From the NCBI GenBank assembly GCA_015485355.1, contig WFTQ01000065.1, forward strand, positions 1-64,000: a DNA stretch of 64,000 nt. The letters run 5' to 3'. The notes under the pieces were generated by a model. It was given only the letters and a program-made list of their open reading frames with translations. It was not told the origin of the DNA and did no database searches. Position 1 is the first letter of the stretch; each line of letters starts with the position of its first letter. The position numbers and the translations under genes were made by a program. Below are positions 52,311-61,205 of this stretch, in pieces. This stretch comes from a bacterium. GTDB taxonomy: Bacteria > Calditrichota > Calditrichia > RBG-13-44-9 > J042.

Positions 52311-54605
52311 GTGAAGCGAATACCCATTTTCGAGAAAATTGCGATCCGCGTTTCTGGCAAGAACGGAGCGTTCTGCGGCCGGTTTACCCGGATAGGTCCG
52401 TGGATTTTTCTGATGGTAATGATCATCCAATCCATGGTTTCTGCTCAAGAAACGGAAGGTGTATTGGCGGGGCAGGTGCGGGATAAGGAAACAGGAGCAC
52501 CGGTGCCGTTTGCTAACATAAAGGTGCTGGGTACTCCGCTGGGAACCGCCGGGGATTCCAGTGGCAATTTCTGGATGCGGTTGCCTCCGGGCCGTTATCG
52601 GTTGGCGATCTCTTCTCTGGGTTATGCCCCGGGCTATGTCAATGCTCAAGTTCATGCCATGCGGAATACCTTGGTTGAGATTTTCTTAACCCCGGTTGCC
52701 ATTCAATATGCCGAAGAAGTGGTGGTTTATGGAGATTCCGAAGCCCGGCGGCCGGCGGTTCGATTGAACCGCACCGAAGCCCTTATGGAACGGATGGAGG
52801 GTATGGCTCTGATCAAACGGGCTGACTTTGCTTGGGAGCCTTCCATCCGCGGGATGAGTGCCGCACAGATTGGTGTGGTGATTGACGGGATGAAAATCTT
52901 CAGCGCATGTGTGGACCGAATGGACCCGGTGACGGCCTACGTAGAGGTGGAAAATCTGAAAGAGTTGGATATCCGCAAAGGAGGATTCGACCTGACGCTG
53001 GGTGCGTCTGCCGGCGGTACCGTTAATCTGGTGACCTACAAGCCGGAGTTTGACCGCCCGCTTTTGTTACGGATGGAGGCGGGGGTGGAGTCTGCATCCG
53101 CTTTGCGAGTCGCCCGGGGAGAGGCGAATTGGTCGGATGGCACCCTGGCGGTTCGCGCCACCCTTTCGGTGAAACAGGCCGGTGATTTTTATGCCGGCGG
53201 AGGCCGGCGCATCCGGAATTCCGGATATCGAAAATACAATTTTCATGTCGGTTTTTCCCGCAGGTGGGGGACGGACCGACAATTGGAATTCTCCCTGATC
53301 GGCGACGAAGCGCGCGATATCGGATATCCCGTCTTGCTCATGGATGCTCGGAAAACCTCTTCCCGCATCCTGCGTCTGGAGTATTTCTGGCGCCCCCACG
53401 GCCGGGATGGATTCACCCTGCGCAGTAAAATCTATTATAACCACATTCGCCACTGGATGGATGACTTTCAGCGTGATGTGCATCGCCGAACCGTGATGCC
53501 GGGCATGTACATGCCCATGTTTGGCGAAACCCATACCGTGGGATGGGTGGAAGAAGTTCGGTTGCAAAAGGGAACTCACGTCCTGAAGCTGTTTCTGGAT
53601 GGTTACCGAATGCGGGCGTTTGCCGATATGCAAATGATCAGCCTGGATGCCGAAAGTCCCCCGGCCTACCTGATGAACCTGGGCGATGTGGTGAATGTCC
53701 AAGGCGCTCTGGCCCTGGATCACACCGGGATGATCGCTTCCCGATGGTGGATCCGAAACAATGTGCGAGTGGATTTCTCCTCAAGGGATGTGACCCGTGA
53801 ATTCGGCCGCAGGGCGCTGACCGGTTTCTGGGAGGGATCGGACACTTACCGGCGTTACTGGACTTTCAGTGCCAGTACTTCCCTGGAATATCAATTCAGT
53901 GATCACCGGAGCCTGCGTTTCTCTGTGGCCAGTACCCAGCGCATGCCCTCCCATATGGAAAATTATGGTTTTTTCCTTTATAATATCCTGGATGGGTATT
54001 TCTACACCGGGAATCCGAGTGTATTACCGGAATGGAGTCGTCAGGCAGAGCTGGTATTCGAACAATTTTCCCGCCCCCTCCGTTTCCGCATGGTGGGGTT
54101 TGTCAACGACGTGCGCAATTACATAAGTGGAATGGTGCAGTCGAAGGAATTTAAGGTATACACCAATCTGTCTTCTGTATACTGGCTGGGGGCCGAAATG
54201 CGGGGGGAGTGGGAGGTCCGGGAACATCTGGCTACCCGGTGGAGCATTGCCTACACCCGCGGTCATAATCGAGAGTTCAAAGAACCCTTGCCGTTGATTC
54301 CGCCGCTGGAAGCCATGGTCAGTGTCGATTGCCGGTGGGATAAATTCCGGCTGGCGCTGGAAGGGCGGTTTGCGGCTCCCCAAAACCGCATTGCCACACG
54401 AACCACTCTGGAAGATAAAACCCCGGGATTTGTTCTACTGAATCTGCGGCTCCAGTTTCCTTTGGCACCCTGGTTGAAAATAAGATTAGGAATGGAAAAT
54501 GTGCTGGATCGCTATTATCATGAACACTTGAGCATCAACAACTTACCCGGGAGAGGCCGCAATATGTACCTGATGTTTCGCATCCTTTTTCCCCCAGAGG
54601 GTTAG
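52311..54605 (+). CDS. TonB-dependent receptor, OprC-like (predicted copper uptake)
   Basis: A 764-aa outer-membrane receptor. GTG 52311 has AAGGAG 8 nt upstream; an ATG at 52269 lacks one. Order: signal peptide (to about 47), carboxypeptidase-regulatory-like domain (about 52-125, GQVRDKETGAPVPFANI), plug (about 140-250, with IRGMSAAQIGVVIDGMKIF) and barrel to the end (NVLDRYYHEH). The plug carries C200-VDR-M204 followed by DP, and the barrel carries H381-W-M383. Their pattern and 181-residue spacing mirror the CxxxM-HxM copper site described for P. aeruginosa OprC. A Met-rich MPGMYMPMF follows H381. Preceding genes are metal-binding. Copper is inference but well supported. Confidence 0.85.
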   Translation: MKRIPIFEKIAIRVSGKNGAFCGRFTRIGPWIFLMVMIIQSMVSAQETEGVLAGQVRDKETGAPVPFANIKVLGTPLGTAGDSSGNFWMRLPPGRYRLAISSLGYAPGYVNAQVHAMRNTLVEIFLTPVAIQYAEEVVVYGDSEARRPAVRLNRTEALMERMEGMALIKRADFAWEPSIRGMSAAQIGVVIDGMKIFSACVDRMDPVTAYVEVENLKELDIRKGGFDLTLGASAGGTVNLVTYKPEFDRPLLLRMEAGVESASALRVARGEANWSDGTLAVRATLSVKQAGDFYAGGGRRIRNSGYRKYNFHVGFSRRWGTDRQLEFSLIGDEARDIGYPVLLMDARKTSSRILRLEYFWRPHGRDGFTLRSKIYYNHIRHWMDDFQRDVHRRTVMPGMYMPMFGETHTVGWVEEVRLQKGTHVLKLFLDGYRMRAFADMQMISLDAESPPAYLMNLGDVVNVQGALALDHTGMIASRWWIRNNVRVDFSSRDVTREFGRRALTGFWEGSDTYRRYWTFSASTSLEYQFSDHRSLRFSVASTQRMPSHMENYGFFLYNILDGYFYTGNPSVLPEWSRQAELVFEQFSRPLRFRMVGFVNDVRNYISGMVQSKEFKVYTNLSSVYWLGAEMRGEWEVREHLATRWSIAYTRGHNREFKEPLPLIPPLEAMVSVDCRWDKFRLALEGRFAAPQNRIATRTTLEDKTPGFVLLNLRLQFPLAPWLKIRLGMENVLDRYYHEHLSINNLPGRGRNMYLMFRILFPPEG

Positions 54606-54941
54606 CGGGGGGCGGTTTGCCGCTTTCTTCGCTCCATCGGCGTGGCCGCATCCCTTGGAGCCGTGGGGAAGGCGACATTTCGGGAAGTACTGAGGGAGGG
54701 TGGCGTCCTCCGGGTGTCGGTTTCCCGGCATCCCTTTCGAAAATTAAGGCGGGCAAAAGAACCCGTTGAATGGGGAGCGATCGCTGGTTAAATTTCCCTC
54801 AGGGTATTCAAAAGAGGGAAAGCGACAACCTGAGATCAAGGATAAGAAATGGGGGGGTGAAGGGAACCCGTATATGCGTGTATCAGAGTTTCGGTCGGGA
54901 AAGGGAAGAGCATTTCCAAGCGTAACCCTGGAGGTTAAGAT
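54606..54941. other. Intergenic region, no gene seen
   Basis: 336 bp between the receptor and the sulfite-oxidase-like gene. ORFs on both strands lack support. GGAGG lies 7 nt before the following ATG. No clear terminator or promoter was found. Confidence 0.5.
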
Positions 54942-55580
54942 ATGGCTTCTAAAGATCCTAAACGGCGGGGAAATCGACGGAAACAAGTCCAGTTTTTCAA
55001 TAGATTCACCCGGGATCGGGAACGGGTTCCCCCGGGGCAGTATGTTACTCGTAAATTTCCGGTGCTCACCCACGGAGAAACCCCGGATATCCGACCGGAG
55101 GATTGGCATCTGGAGGTGTTTGGGGCCGTGGAACAGCCCCTTCGTTTGGATTGGAAAGCCCTGATGAAACTGCCTCGAAAGACGGTTCGGGTGGATATCC
55201 ATTGTGTCACCCGATGGACTCTTTTAGGTACCGAATGGGAAGGCGTTCCTTTTCAGGTTATTGTGGACAAGGTGCACCCTCATCCTCAGGCCCGTTTTGT
55301 GATGCAATATGCTTATGGTGGGTACACAACCAATTTACCCCTGGAGGATTTGTTGAAAGAAGATGTGTTATTGGCCTTCCATTTGAATGGTTATCCCCTG
55401 CCCCGGCAACATGGGGGACCGGTACGAATGCTGGTGCCCCACTTGTATTTCTGGAAAAGCGCCAAATGGTTAAAGGGGCTGGAATTTATGATCGAGAACC
55501 GACCGGGTTTCTGGGAACAGCATGGCTACCATATGCATGGGGACCCCTGGAAGGAGGAACGATTCTCCCAGGAGGATTGA
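54942..55580 (+). CDS. Sulfite-oxidase-like molybdopterin protein
   Basis: A 212-aa protein with the oxidoreductase molybdopterin-binding domain of the sulfite oxidase/YuiH group. Landmarks are VLTHGETPDIRPEDWHLEVF, the Mo-ligand Cys in VDIHCVTRWT (C88), LGTEWEGVPF, and HGGPVRMLVPHLYFWKSAKW. It lacks a signal peptide, heme domain and dimerisation domain, so it is the small cytoplasmic type, whose substrate is unknown. GGAGG precedes the ATG by 7 nt. It follows the copper locus but need not belong to it. No molybdopterin biosynthesis genes are nearby. Confidence 0.88.
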   Translation: MASKDPKRRGNRRKQVQFFNRFTRDRERVPPGQYVTRKFPVLTHGETPDIRPEDWHLEVFGAVEQPLRLDWKALMKLPRKTVRVDIHCVTRWTLLGTEWEGVPFQVIVDKVHPHPQARFVMQYAYGGYTTNLPLEDLLKEDVLLAFHLNGYPLPRQHGGPVRMLVPHLYFWKSAKWLKGLEFMIENRPGFWEQHGYHMHGDPWKEERFSQED

Positions 55581-55834
55581 CCGCCCCGAACAGGGTCTAG
55601 TAAAGGGTTCCGGGTGAAAACCCACCACGTCTCGGGCCCTGATTGGTCTTTGTCCTCATCCGGGGATGGACGTCTCCAATCGTTCCAATGCTGAACTCTG
55701 CGCATCGCTCATCCGGCAACCTGTTCCTTTCATTGAACCCGTCGGATGCCTCCCCGGCATTAGTTCACCCTCCCACGGGATGGTTCCAGCGATGTTCAGG
55801 ATGGGGGGGCGAAAACGATTTCCCCGATCATCTG

Positions 55835-57091
55835 TTATTTCAAACGGAAAAAGTCCTCCCGTACTTGCCGGAGCAACGGCAATAATTGATACTGATAAAT
55901 ATTGTCCCAGACATATTCTTTAATCACCTTTCGAAAGAAGCGACGGGTGGGAAGGCGAGAGATAAATTTCAGGATTTTATCGGCGATTTCGGCGGGGGTA
56001 TCCTCCAGTTCAAAAAAACATACATCTCTTCCACCGATTTCCCGAAACGGGGGGATGTTGGAGCAAACGATGGGCAATTTAATCATTCCCGATTCCAGCA
56101 AAGGGATGCCGAAACCCTCCTGAAAGCTGGGCATGAATAAAATGTCGGAGATCAAATAGAGGTCCCGGATGATGATCCGATCCGGGGTCAAAGGCTGGCC
56201 GCTTCGAAACTTATATTCCGCCATAATGAGCACATCGGAGGAAATTTTCAGTTCCCGCGCCAGGGCCATGAGCTGTTTGTAATAGGTAACCGTTTTGGGC
56301 TCGTGAGGATCATAGGCCCCGGTGACCAGCAAACGGGCCTGAAGCCCCCGGTCCTGTAACGCCCGGGTGACCCGGATGGACAGTTCGATGTTCTTTCGGG
56401 GATGGAGTCGGGAAGGCTGCACCATCAAAAAATCCCCTTCAAACAACCGTTGCTCCTGGATAATGCGCACGGTGGCGGGATCCAGGCGAAAAAATTGAAT
56501 GGGATCGATGCCGTTGGGTATTACATAAATGTGATGCCGGGAACCGTAGAGCCGGGTGAACTGTTTTTTGCGGCTGTCGGAAATGACCACATAATAAATT
56601 TTGGCATGCGAGCGTTTCAGAATGTTCCAAGGAGAAGTATCCAGGAAGCGGGGATAATCCTCATAAAAAAAGGGTGAATCATGGTTCCAGCTGATGATGG
56701 GAAGTTGATCGTCCTGCGCCAGCCGGAAGATGGCATAGGTGAGTGGCAGGTTGTAGCGCATCGTCAGAACATTGTGGGCGATGAGCACATCAAAATTGGC
56801 CAGGGCGTCGGATAGATAACGGTATACTTTGTGCGCTAATCTTTCTAAGGGTTCAAGATGACCCTCCAGAACCGTTTCGTGAGCCTTGATGACCTGTTTA
56901 TTGCGCGAGCCGAGTAAAGGGTTGATCTCCACCCGATAATGCGGGCTGAATTGGTCCCCGGCTCCGGCAAAGACTTTCACCTTATGATAATATCGATGAA
57001 ACAGGTTGGCCTGTTGCCGGATCACTTCTTCCACACCACCCACCACCGGAGGACAGGAGTAATGCAAAAGGGCGATGTTCAGTTGATCCAC
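55835..57091 (-). CDS. GT4-like glycosyltransferase
   Basis: A 418-aa GT-B enzyme. The N-terminal acceptor domain starts NIALLHYSCPPVVGGVEEV, the GxE-type loop of group 1 transferases. The C-terminal donor domain has QPSRLHPRKNIELSIRV and PSFQEGFGIPLLESGMIKLP with the E-x7-E motif. GTG start with GGGAG 8 nt upstream, just 3 bp after the stop of the companion glycosyltransferase. The pair is surely one operon and may build a two-step glycan or glycoside. Donor and acceptor are not readable. Confidence 0.85.
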   Translation of the reverse strand: MDQLNIALLHYSCPPVVGGVEEVIRQQANLFHRYYHKVKVFAGAGDQFSPHYRVEINPLLGSRNKQVIKAHETVLEGHLEPLERLAHKVYRYLSDALANFDVLIAHNVLTMRYNLPLTYAIFRLAQDDQLPIISWNHDSPFFYEDYPRFLDTSPWNILKRSHAKIYYVVISDSRKKQFTRLYGSRHHIYVIPNGIDPIQFFRLDPATVRIIQEQRLFEGDFLMVQPSRLHPRKNIELSIRVTRALQDRGLQARLLVTGAYDPHEPKTVTYYKQLMALARELKISSDVLIMAEYKFRSGQPLTPDRIIIRDLYLISDILFMPSFQEGFGIPLLESGMIKLPIVCSNIPPFREIGGRDVCFFELEDTPAEIADKILKFISRLPTRRFFRKVIKEYVWDNIYQYQLLPLLRQVREDFFRLK

Positions 57092-57094
57092 GCT

Positions 57095-58399
57095 TCACAC
57101 TCCCTGAAAATATTCTAACTCCCGAATCAGGTGCAACAACTTGCGTTCCAGTACCTCGTAGGAAAAATATTTCAATGCCAGTTGATAATTTTTTTCCACC
57201 ATTTGCCGGCGTCGCTCGGGATTATGAAGCACCTGGCAAATGATGTCGATGGTATCTTGAGTAACAAAACCATCGATAGGAATGACATCAAAACCTTTGG
57301 GTTCAATATCGGCCACATAGATGGAATAGCGATTGACGACGATAGGCTTTTTGTAATAAATGGCTTCCAGAAAGGCATTGCCGAATCCTTCGTACCCGGA
57401 TGGATAAGTGACCAGATCTGCACACTGGTATACATCCCCTATGGTGTAGATGTTCTCGCCGGTGAGGGTCGTGGCCCGGTGGGGGCCGATCAGGTGATCG
57501 ATGGTGGCGATTTTGACACCCAGATTCCGGGCGTATTCCATCACGCGGTGGTAGTAGGCGTCGCCCTCATCGCCGGTGGCGTGAGAAATGACCAGAGTCG
57601 GGTTTTTTAACTTCATCAGGTATACGATTTCCACCGCCCGTTCGATCCACTTTCGGGGCACGACCCGTGTCGGTTGCAAAATGAACCAATCGCCCTCCTT
57701 CAGCCCGATAATGGTGCGGAGTTCCCTGCAATGGCTGTTTTCCGGCGGTGGGGGCGAGGCAAAGTCGTACACATTCGGGATCAGGGTATTGGATATGCCC
57801 TTCCGGTGGCTCAATTGTTCGCTGGCCAGGGAATTGATGACCACATGACGAATGGAAGGCAAGTACGGGGGAAAAGATCGGTCGAGGTAATCCATTACCG
57901 AATTGACCAGAAAGCGATTCCGCTCCCAGTAAAAATCGTGGTGATGGGCAATGGTGGGAATTCCCGTTTCCGCGATAAACTCTGTGATGGCCAGGCCCAG
58001 GGGGATGTTCATGGGAATGGCCAGGGCGTTTTCGGGGATAATCAGGTCAATGCCAAACCCATCCACAAACTCGTAAATCTTTTGTTTTAAATAATCTTTG
58101 ATCCCCTGAATCAGTTCACTGATTTCCCGGGGACGGAGGTGAAAACCGAAGGAAAACTCATTGATCTTCTGAATTTCCGGATGTTCGAAATGGGCCTCTT
58201 CCACAATATGAGATTTCTCTGCGGGACGGTCACACAGTCCCGCCATATAGTAACAATCGTAATGGTTCCGTTCCAGCACGGCGGCCCACTTTTCGATTTC
58301 TAAGGAAACCCCATCGGTGCCGGCAATGCGGGTGGAAATAAATCCGATGCGCTTGAAACGGGTGCGCCTTTTCTTGCGCTTGGCCGTTGTTGCTGGCAT
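57095..58399 (-). CDS. GT4-like glycosyltransferase (TDGVSLE type)
   Basis: A 434-aa GT-B enzyme with a basic N-terminus. The acceptor domain has IGFISTRIAGTDGVSLEIEK and PENALAIPMNIPLGLA, then TIAHHHDFYWERNRF. The donor domain has LQPTRVVPRKWIERAVEI and YPSGYEGFGNAFLEAIYYKK. I have an unverified recollection of similar proteins linked to glycerate- or trehalose-type solutes; I cannot confirm this. It precedes the other glycosyltransferase by 3 bp. A cold-shock-like gene lies just upstream on the same strand, 27 bp away, with its own ribosome-binding site. Confidence 0.82.
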   Translation of the reverse strand: MPATTAKRKKRRTRFKRIGFISTRIAGTDGVSLEIEKWAAVLERNHYDCYYMAGLCDRPAEKSHIVEEAHFEHPEIQKINEFSFGFHLRPREISELIQGIKDYLKQKIYEFVDGFGIDLIIPENALAIPMNIPLGLAITEFIAETGIPTIAHHHDFYWERNRFLVNSVMDYLDRSFPPYLPSIRHVVINSLASEQLSHRKGISNTLIPNVYDFASPPPPENSHCRELRTIIGLKEGDWFILQPTRVVPRKWIERAVEIVYLMKLKNPTLVISHATGDEGDAYYHRVMEYARNLGVKIATIDHLIGPHRATTLTGENIYTIGDVYQCADLVTYPSGYEGFGNAFLEAIYYKKPIVVNRYSIYVADIEPKGFDVIPIDGFVTQDTIDIICQVLHNPERRRQMVEKNYQLALKYFSYEVLERKLLHLIRELEYFQGV

Positions 58400-58426
58400 T
58401 GTCCACCTTTAGGTTTGATGGCAAGT

Positions 58427-58633
58427 TCAGGGAAACAAACGTACGTTTACCGCCCGATCACCTTTCATCTCCCGCCGCAGGTCAAAACCCACTTTCAGCC
58501 CCTCCCGGATGGGCACATGGCGCGATTTGGGATGGATGTCTCGAACCGAAAAATAGATTTCCTCATCCTCTTCGGTCACAATAAATCCAAATCCTTTAAA
58601 AGGGTCGAACATTTTGATGATACCGTATTGCAT
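58427..58633 (-). CDS. Cold-shock-domain protein, divergent
   Basis: A 68-aa single cold-shock domain binding single-stranded RNA or DNA. The RNP1-like element is FKGFGFIV. The RNP2 position reads IYFSVRDI in place of the usual VFVHFSAI, losing the canonical aromatic/His pair. The N-terminal MQYGIIKMFDP and C-terminal GDRAVNVRLF match the family. AGGA lies about 9 nt before the ATG. It is divergent from the tRNA-tuf cluster and upstream of the two glycosyltransferases. It may have altered nucleic-acid preference. Confidence 0.85.
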   Translation of the reverse strand: MQYGIIKMFDPFKGFGFIVTEEDEEIYFSVRDIHPKSRHVPIREGLKVGFDLRREMKGDRAVNVRLFP

Positions 58634-58976
58634 GGGCGCGTTTCCTATTTTTAGTGGTATAAGTTATGAAAAGAAAAAGGATGAATTCAAAGATAAAATC
58701 ACAATTTCGCGGGAAAGGTTGGGGATTGGGGTTCGGCAGAGCCCCGGTGTTTCTGCCGTCGGGGGGCGAAAATGAGAAAATTATTGCAATGGCCGGTGGA
58801 TATTTTAAATTGGCCAGGTTTTGAATCCGGGAGCGGCGGCCGCCGGGCCGGGAACAAAACGCAAAGATAAAAGGTTTTCTGGGTGACTTTGTGAGGCGGG
58901 GCAAGGGATGTGAAAAAATTTTTTATGTTGCATAGAGATATAAAATTCATAAATTATAAGGCTTAAAAACTACAGG
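58634..58976. other. Intergenic region upstream of the tRNA cluster
   Basis: 343 bp, changing from G/C-rich near 58830-58850 to strongly A/T-rich just before the first tRNA. The tRNA promoter must lie here. TTGCAT (58928-58933) and TATAAG (58955-58960) are visible, but their 21-bp spacing is poor. No gene seen. Confidence 0.5.
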
Positions 58977-59049
58977 GCTGGCGTAGCTCAACAGGTAGAG
59001 CAGCTGATTTGTAATCAGCCGGTTGGGGGTTCGAGTCCCTTCGCCAGCT
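58977..59049 (+). tRNA. tRNA-Thr (UGU)
   Basis: Acceptor GCTGGCG pairs with CGCCAGC, and the anticodon stem GCTGA/TCAGC encloses loop TTTGTAA (anticodon TGT). The T-arm GGTTCGAGTCC-type sequence is present. First of four tRNAs before tuf. Confidence 0.95.
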
Positions 59050-59062
59050 CTTGAGGAAGCTT

Positions 59063-59145
59063 GGGGAGGTAGCGAAGCGGTCAAACGCACCAGACTGTAA
59101 ATCTGGCGGCTGATGCCTTCGGAGGTTCGAATCCTCCCCTCCCCA
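59063..59145 (+). tRNA. tRNA-Tyr (GUA)
   Basis: Acceptor GGGGAGG/CCTCCCC, discriminator A. Anticodon GTA lies in CAGACTGTAAATCTG, with a long variable arm as expected for a type II tRNA. Confidence 0.95.
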
Positions 59146-59224
59146 CAATAGCTCGACCAAGGAATGGCTGTGCCAACGACTGGGTGATCGAGCGAGGGGT
59201 TGGGGGTGGTCTGCTATGACATAG

Positions 59225-59297
59225 GCGGGAGTAACTCAGCTGGTAGAGTCACGGCCTTCCAAGCCGTTGGTCGCGGGTTCGAGTCCCGTCTCCCGCT
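59225..59297 (+). tRNA. tRNA-Gly (UCC)
   Basis: Acceptor GCGGGAG/CTCCCGC, discriminator T. Anticodon stem ACGGC/GCCGT with loop CTTCCAA (anticodon TCC). CCA follows directly in the DNA. Confidence 0.95.
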
Positions 59298-59344
59298 CCA
59301 GAGGCAGAGGCCGGAAGGGATCCCGGCTTCTGCCTATTGTATAA

Positions 59345-59417
59345 GCCCACGTAGCTCAGTCGGTAGAGCACATCCTTGGTAAGGATGAGGTCACCGGTTC
59401 AAATCCGGTCGTGGGCT
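59345..59417 (+). tRNA. tRNA-Thr (GGU)
   Basis: Acceptor GCCCACG/CGTGGGC, anticodon stem CATCC/GGATG with loop TTGGTAA (anticodon GGT). Last tRNA before tuf; the Thr-Tyr-Gly-Thr-tuf order is the widely conserved arrangement also found in E. coli. Confidence 0.95.
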
Positions 59418-59490
59418 CTTTTTTATTGGGTTTGGCAAGGGCGTTTTAAGAAAAGTTTGGTTTAAATCTTAAATTTTTGGAGGAAATCCG

Positions 59491-60681
59491 ATGGCGAAGG
59501 CAAAATTTGAAAGAACAAAGCCCCACGTCAATGTGGGTACAATCGGTCATGTGGACCATGGCAAGACCACTCTGACGGCGGCCATTACCAAGTATCTGGC
59601 CCGCAAAGGTCTGGCGCAGGAACGCGAATTTGATGACATCGATAACGCGCCGGAAGAACGCGAACGTGGGATCACCATTGCCACCGCCCACGTGGAATAC
59701 GAAACCGATAAGCGCCATTACGCCCATGTGGATTGTCCCGGTCATGCCGACTATGTGAAGAATATGATCACCGGTGCGGCCCAGATGGATGGCGCCATCC
59801 TGGTCGTGAGTGCCGCCGATGGGCCCATGCCGCAGACTCGAGAGCACATCCTGTTGGCCCGTCAGGTGAACGTCCCTTACATCATTGTATTTTTGAATAA
59901 AGTGGATCAGGTCGATGATCCGGAATTGCTGGATCTGGTGGAGCTGGAAGTGCGGGAGTTGCTGAGCAGCTACGAGTTTCCGGGTGATGACGTGCCGGTG
60001 ATCCGCGGGAGTGCCCTGAAGGCCTTGCAAAATCCCGACGACCCCGAAGCCACCCAGTGCATCCAGGAATTGGTCGATGCCCTGGATGAGTACATCCCCG
60101 TTCCCGAACGCGATGTGGATAAACCCTTCCTTATGCCCGTGGAAGACGTCTTTAGCATTACCGGACGGGGTACCGTGGGTACCGGACGCATCGAGCGGGG
60201 GCGCGTCAAAGTGGGCGATGAGGTGGAGATTGTGGGGCTGGGAGCCCATCGGAAGACCGTGGTGACCGGTATCGAAATGTTTCGCAAGATTTTGGATGAA
60301 GGGATTGCCGGCGACAATGTGGGACTGTTGTTGCGCGGGGTGGAAAAAGACGAATTGGAGCGGGGTATGGTGGTGTCGGCACCCGGTTCCATCACGCCGC
60401 ACACGCGTTTTAAGGCCAATGTCTACGTGTTGAAGAAAGAGGAAGGTGGACGGCATACGCCTTTCTTCAGCGGTTATCGACCGCAATTCTACTTCCGTAC
60501 GACCGATGTAACCGGCGAAATCAAGTTGCCCGAAGGCGTGGAAATGGTGATGCCGGGCGATAACATCGTGATGGAAGTGAACCTCTTGAAGCCCATCGCT
60601 CTGGAGAAGGAATTGCGTTTTGCTATCCGCGAAGGGGGTCGCACGGTGGGTGCCGGGGTGGTGACCGAGATTCTCGAATAG
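59491..60681 (+). CDS. tuf: Elongation factor Tu
   Basis: The GTPase that delivers aminoacyl-tRNA to the ribosome, 396 aa. G1 [10 protein letters not shown]3 [13 protein letters not shown]4 NKVD and switch [14 protein letters not shown] are intact, and domains II and III follow to the end. GGAGG is 6-7 nt before the ATG. It stands between the tRNA cluster and rpmG, as in many bacterial genomes. Confidence 0.98.
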   Translation: MAKAKFERTKPHVNVGTIGHVDHGKTTLTAAITKYLARKGLAQEREFDDIDNAPEERERGITIATAHVEYETDKRHYAHVDCPGHADYVKNMITGAAQMDGAILVVSAADGPMPQTREHILLARQVNVPYIIVFLNKVDQVDDPELLDLVELEVRELLSSYEFPGDDVPVIRGSALKALQNPDDPEATQCIQELVDALDEYIPVPERDVDKPFLMPVEDVFSITGRGTVGTGRIERGRVKVGDEVEIVGLGAHRKTVVTGIEMFRKILDEGIAGDNVGLLLRGVEKDELERGMVVSAPGSITPHTRFKANVYVLKKEEGGRHTPFFSGYRPQFYFRTTDVTGEIKLPEGVEMVMPGDNIVMEVNLLKPIALEKELRFAIREGGRTVGAGVVTEILE

Positions 60682-60724
60682 CCAACGGGTTGGATGAAGT
60701 GGACAAAATAGATGGGACGGTAAA

Positions 60725-60874
60725 GTGCGCGAGATAATAACGCTGGAATGTACGGTGTGTAAACAAAGAAATTATACCACGACCAAGAACAAGCGAAAGC
60801 ATCCGGAGCGGGTGGAGTACAAGAAATATTGCAAATTTTGCAATAAGCATACGATACATAAGGAAACGAGATAA
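60725..60874 (+). CDS. rpmG: Ribosomal protein L33
   Basis: A 49-aa large-subunit protein read from GTG 60725: [17 protein letters not shown] and later [15 protein letters not shown]. Four Cys in two CxxC pairs make it the zinc-binding (C+) form. Too short for most ORF cut-offs. It sits between tuf and tRNA-Trp, the classic place. Confidence 0.95.
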   Translation: MREIITLECTVCKQRNYTTTKNKRKHPERVEYKKYCKFCNKHTIHKETR

Positions 60875-60889
60875 CTCGTTAATTGGGTT

Positions 60890-60963
60890 AGGCCTGTAGC
60901 TCAATTGGCTAGAGCACCGGTCTCCAAAACCGGGGGTTGGGGGTTCGAGTCCCTCCAGGCCTG
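60890..60963 (+). tRNA. tRNA-Trp (CCA)
   Basis: Acceptor AGGCCTG/CAGGCCT, discriminator G. Anticodon stem CCGGT/ACCGG with loop CTCCAAA (anticodon CCA). Lies between rpmG and secE as in many bacteria. Confidence 0.95.
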
Positions 60964-61008
60964 CTCCCAATTAATGAGTTTTTTAATGTCAAAACGCCGA
61001 GTAGAGTT

Positions 61009-61191
61009 ATGTTGAAAAAGGCCAAAGATTTTATCGAAGATGTGCAGACGGAAATGAAAAAAGTGAGCTGGCCGGAAACCAATCAGCTGCTCAACTCCAC
61101 CATCGTCGTGATCGTGATTTCCATATTGTTTACTCTGTACATCTTTTTTGTGGACCAAATTGTGACGTTTTTGATCAAATATCTATACTGA
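61009..61191 (+). CDS. secE: Preprotein translocase subunit SecE
   Basis: A 60-aa minimal SecE with one TM helix (STIVVIVISILFTLYIFFVD) after the amphipathic EMKKVSWPETNQLL motif. The start is ATG 61009, because the longer ORF would read through tRNA-Trp. It stabilises SecY in the SecYEG channel. Followed directly by nusG. Confidence 0.97.
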   Translation: MLKKAKDFIEDVQTEMKKVSWPETNQLLNSTIVVIVISILFTLYIFFVDQIVTFLIKYLY

Positions 61192-61205
61192 TAAGGAAAA
61201 CATCC

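Noticed and set aside
59446-60486. 346-aa ORF antisense to tuf
   Set aside because: It is the mirror of a highly conserved gene with strong codon bias, with no ribosome-binding site or recognisable protein.
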